Source: an uncultured Eubacteriales bacterium
GTDB taxonomy: Bacteria > Bacillota > Clostridia > Christensenellales > Borkfalkiaceae
Length of the DNA stretch: 15,310 nt
Assembly: GCA_958405585.1 (NCBI GenBank)
Contig: CATYEP010000035.1
Coordinates: forward strand, 1 to 15,310
Direction of reading: 5' to 3'
Made by a program: the position numbers and the translations under genes. Position 1 is the first letter of the stretch; each line of letters opens with the position of its first letter. Below are positions 14,600 to 15,310 of this stretch, one piece after another. Below the pieces are notes generated by a model. That model saw only the letters and a list, made by a program, of their open reading frames with translations. It had not been told where the DNA came from and ran no database searches.

Positions 14600-14688
14600 T
14601 GGTTTTTCCAAAAAATGACGTTCACAAGGTCCTTTTCCCGCACTTTTTCTCTTTTCTCCCTCGTTTTTTACGACACAACCGCAAAATT

Positions 14689-15310
14689 TTACGTGTAATC
14701 ACTGCGATCCATGTTTGCCCGTACTTTCTCGATCGCTCTCTTTTCAATCCTGGAAATATATGAGCGCGAAATTTTTAAAAATACTGCGACTTCCCGCTGC
14801 GGCATCGGCGCTCCGCCTTTTAACCCATACCGCAAACAAAGCACCGTATATTCGCGTTCTGTCAATGTCTGCCTTAAAAGCCGCATGAATTTTTCCTTCA
14901 CCAGCTTGTTCTCCACCGTCTTGAATACGCCGTCTTCCTTTTCAAACAGCAGATCCATCAGCGTAAGTTCATTCCCTTCCTTATCTACTCCCACGGGATC
15001 TGACAAGTACACGTTTCCCTTGTGCTTTTTATTGCTGCGGATCAGCATCAATATCTCGTTTTCAATGCATCGCGCCGTATATGTCGCCAACTGCGTGCCT
15101 TTTCCGTCTTTGTACGTGTCGATAGCCTTGATCAGCCCGATGCTCCCCACAGAAATCAGATCGTCCGTCTCCGCCGCTCCGCTGTATTTCTTTACGATAT
15201 GCGCCACGAGCCGCATATTGTGCCTTACAAGCATATCTTTCGCCGCTTTATCCCCCTCGTGCGCTAAGCGCAGATACTTCGCTTCGTCTTCCGCTGACAA
15301 CGGTTTCGGG
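14689..15310 (-). CDS. sigK: Sporulation sigma factor SigK-like (partial, 5' end beyond window)
   Basis: The frame stays open to the right edge. A TTG at 15298-15300 is not the likely start, because the codons before it (encoding PKP) continue the N-terminal PKPLS-type motif of SigK/SigE factors. The 206 or so visible residues include sigma region 2 (HNMRLVAHIVKKY, DDLISVGSIGLIKAID, ARCIENEIL), the SigK-like DPVGVDKEGNE linker, and region 4 with a helix-turn-helix (REVAVFLKISRSYISRIEKR) near the end. SigK directs late mother-cell transcription during sporulation in Bacillota. SigE is the nearest alternative, but the linker fits SigK better. Perhaps 20-35 N-terminal residues are missing. No clear terminator separates it from the mcsA promoter about 90 bp downstream. 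Confidence 0.85.
   Translation of the reverse strand, partial: PKPLSAEDEAKYLRLAHEGDKAAKDMLVRHNMRLVAHIVKKYSGAAETDDLISVGSIGLIKAIDTYKDGKGTQLATYTARCIENEILMLIRSNKKHKGNVYLSDPVGVDKEGNELTLMDLLFEKEDGVFKTVENKLVKEKFMRLLRQTLTEREYTVLCLRYGLKGGAPMPQREVAVFLKISRSYISRIEKRAIEKVRANMDRSDYT

Noticed and set aside
14564..14688. CtsR or CIRCE operator upstream of mcsA
   Set aside because: No GGTCAAA tandem heptads and no TTAGCACTC-N9-GAGTGCTAA repeat are visible on either strand.
1..15310. CRISPR array, insertion sequence, toxin-antitoxin or anti-phage system
   Set aside because: No spaced direct repeats of array type, no transposase or recombinase frame, and every sizeable gene has a housekeeping, stress or membrane assignment.

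Overview
The window looks like chromosomal core sequence of a low-to-moderate GC Bacillota, probably a Clostridia-type lineage with a sporulation ancestry. The evidence is a SigK-type sigma factor, the McsA-McsB-ClpC protein-arginine-phosphorylation module, long-form HPF, DegV, a GCC-type Lgt, strong AGGAGG-like ribosome binding sites and sigma-A promoters, many with extended -10 elements. Every gene I can support lies on the minus strand, so transcription runs from high to low coordinates.

From the right edge (upstream) to the left: a SigK-like sigma factor, cut by the window edge at its 5' end (14689-15310); a stress operon mcsA-mcsB-clpC (14481 to 10453) with its own near-consensus promoter and a GC-rich structured leader; hpf (9846-10373), separated from clpC by a hairpin and ended by a 19-bp-arm terminator; a YihY/BrkB membrane protein (8815-9636); a tightly packed cluster degV - apbE - NusG-domain-II protein - Gx transporter (8711 to 5664); tRNA-Ser(CGA) with a perfect consensus promoter nested in the end of the Gx transporter gene and a strong terminator (5482-5510); an AT-rich, monocistronic, membrane-anchored alpha/beta hydrolase (4252-5322) that looks compositionally foreign; an operon of an ABC-F ATPase, lgt and a small DUF4870-like membrane protein (3770 to 872) with promoter and terminator; and the 5' part of polA, cut by the left edge (1-563).

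Functional themes are proteostasis and stress survival (arginine-phosphorylation tagging, the ClpC unfoldase, ribosome hibernation), envelope and lipoprotein biogenesis (Lgt, plus a predicted ApbE lipoprotein), and a compact ApbE/NusG-II/Gx-transporter set reminiscent of the flavin-based extracellular electron transfer loci of Gram-positive bacteria.

Most of the window is ordinary core genome. I found no CRISPR array, insertion sequence, prophage, toxin-antitoxin pair or obvious defence system, and nothing I would confidently call an undescribed system. The best leads are the reduced EET-like cluster, the mcsA-mcsB-clpC operon without ctsR, the ABC-F protein with one degenerate ATP site, and the AT-rich hydrolase next to a tRNA gene.
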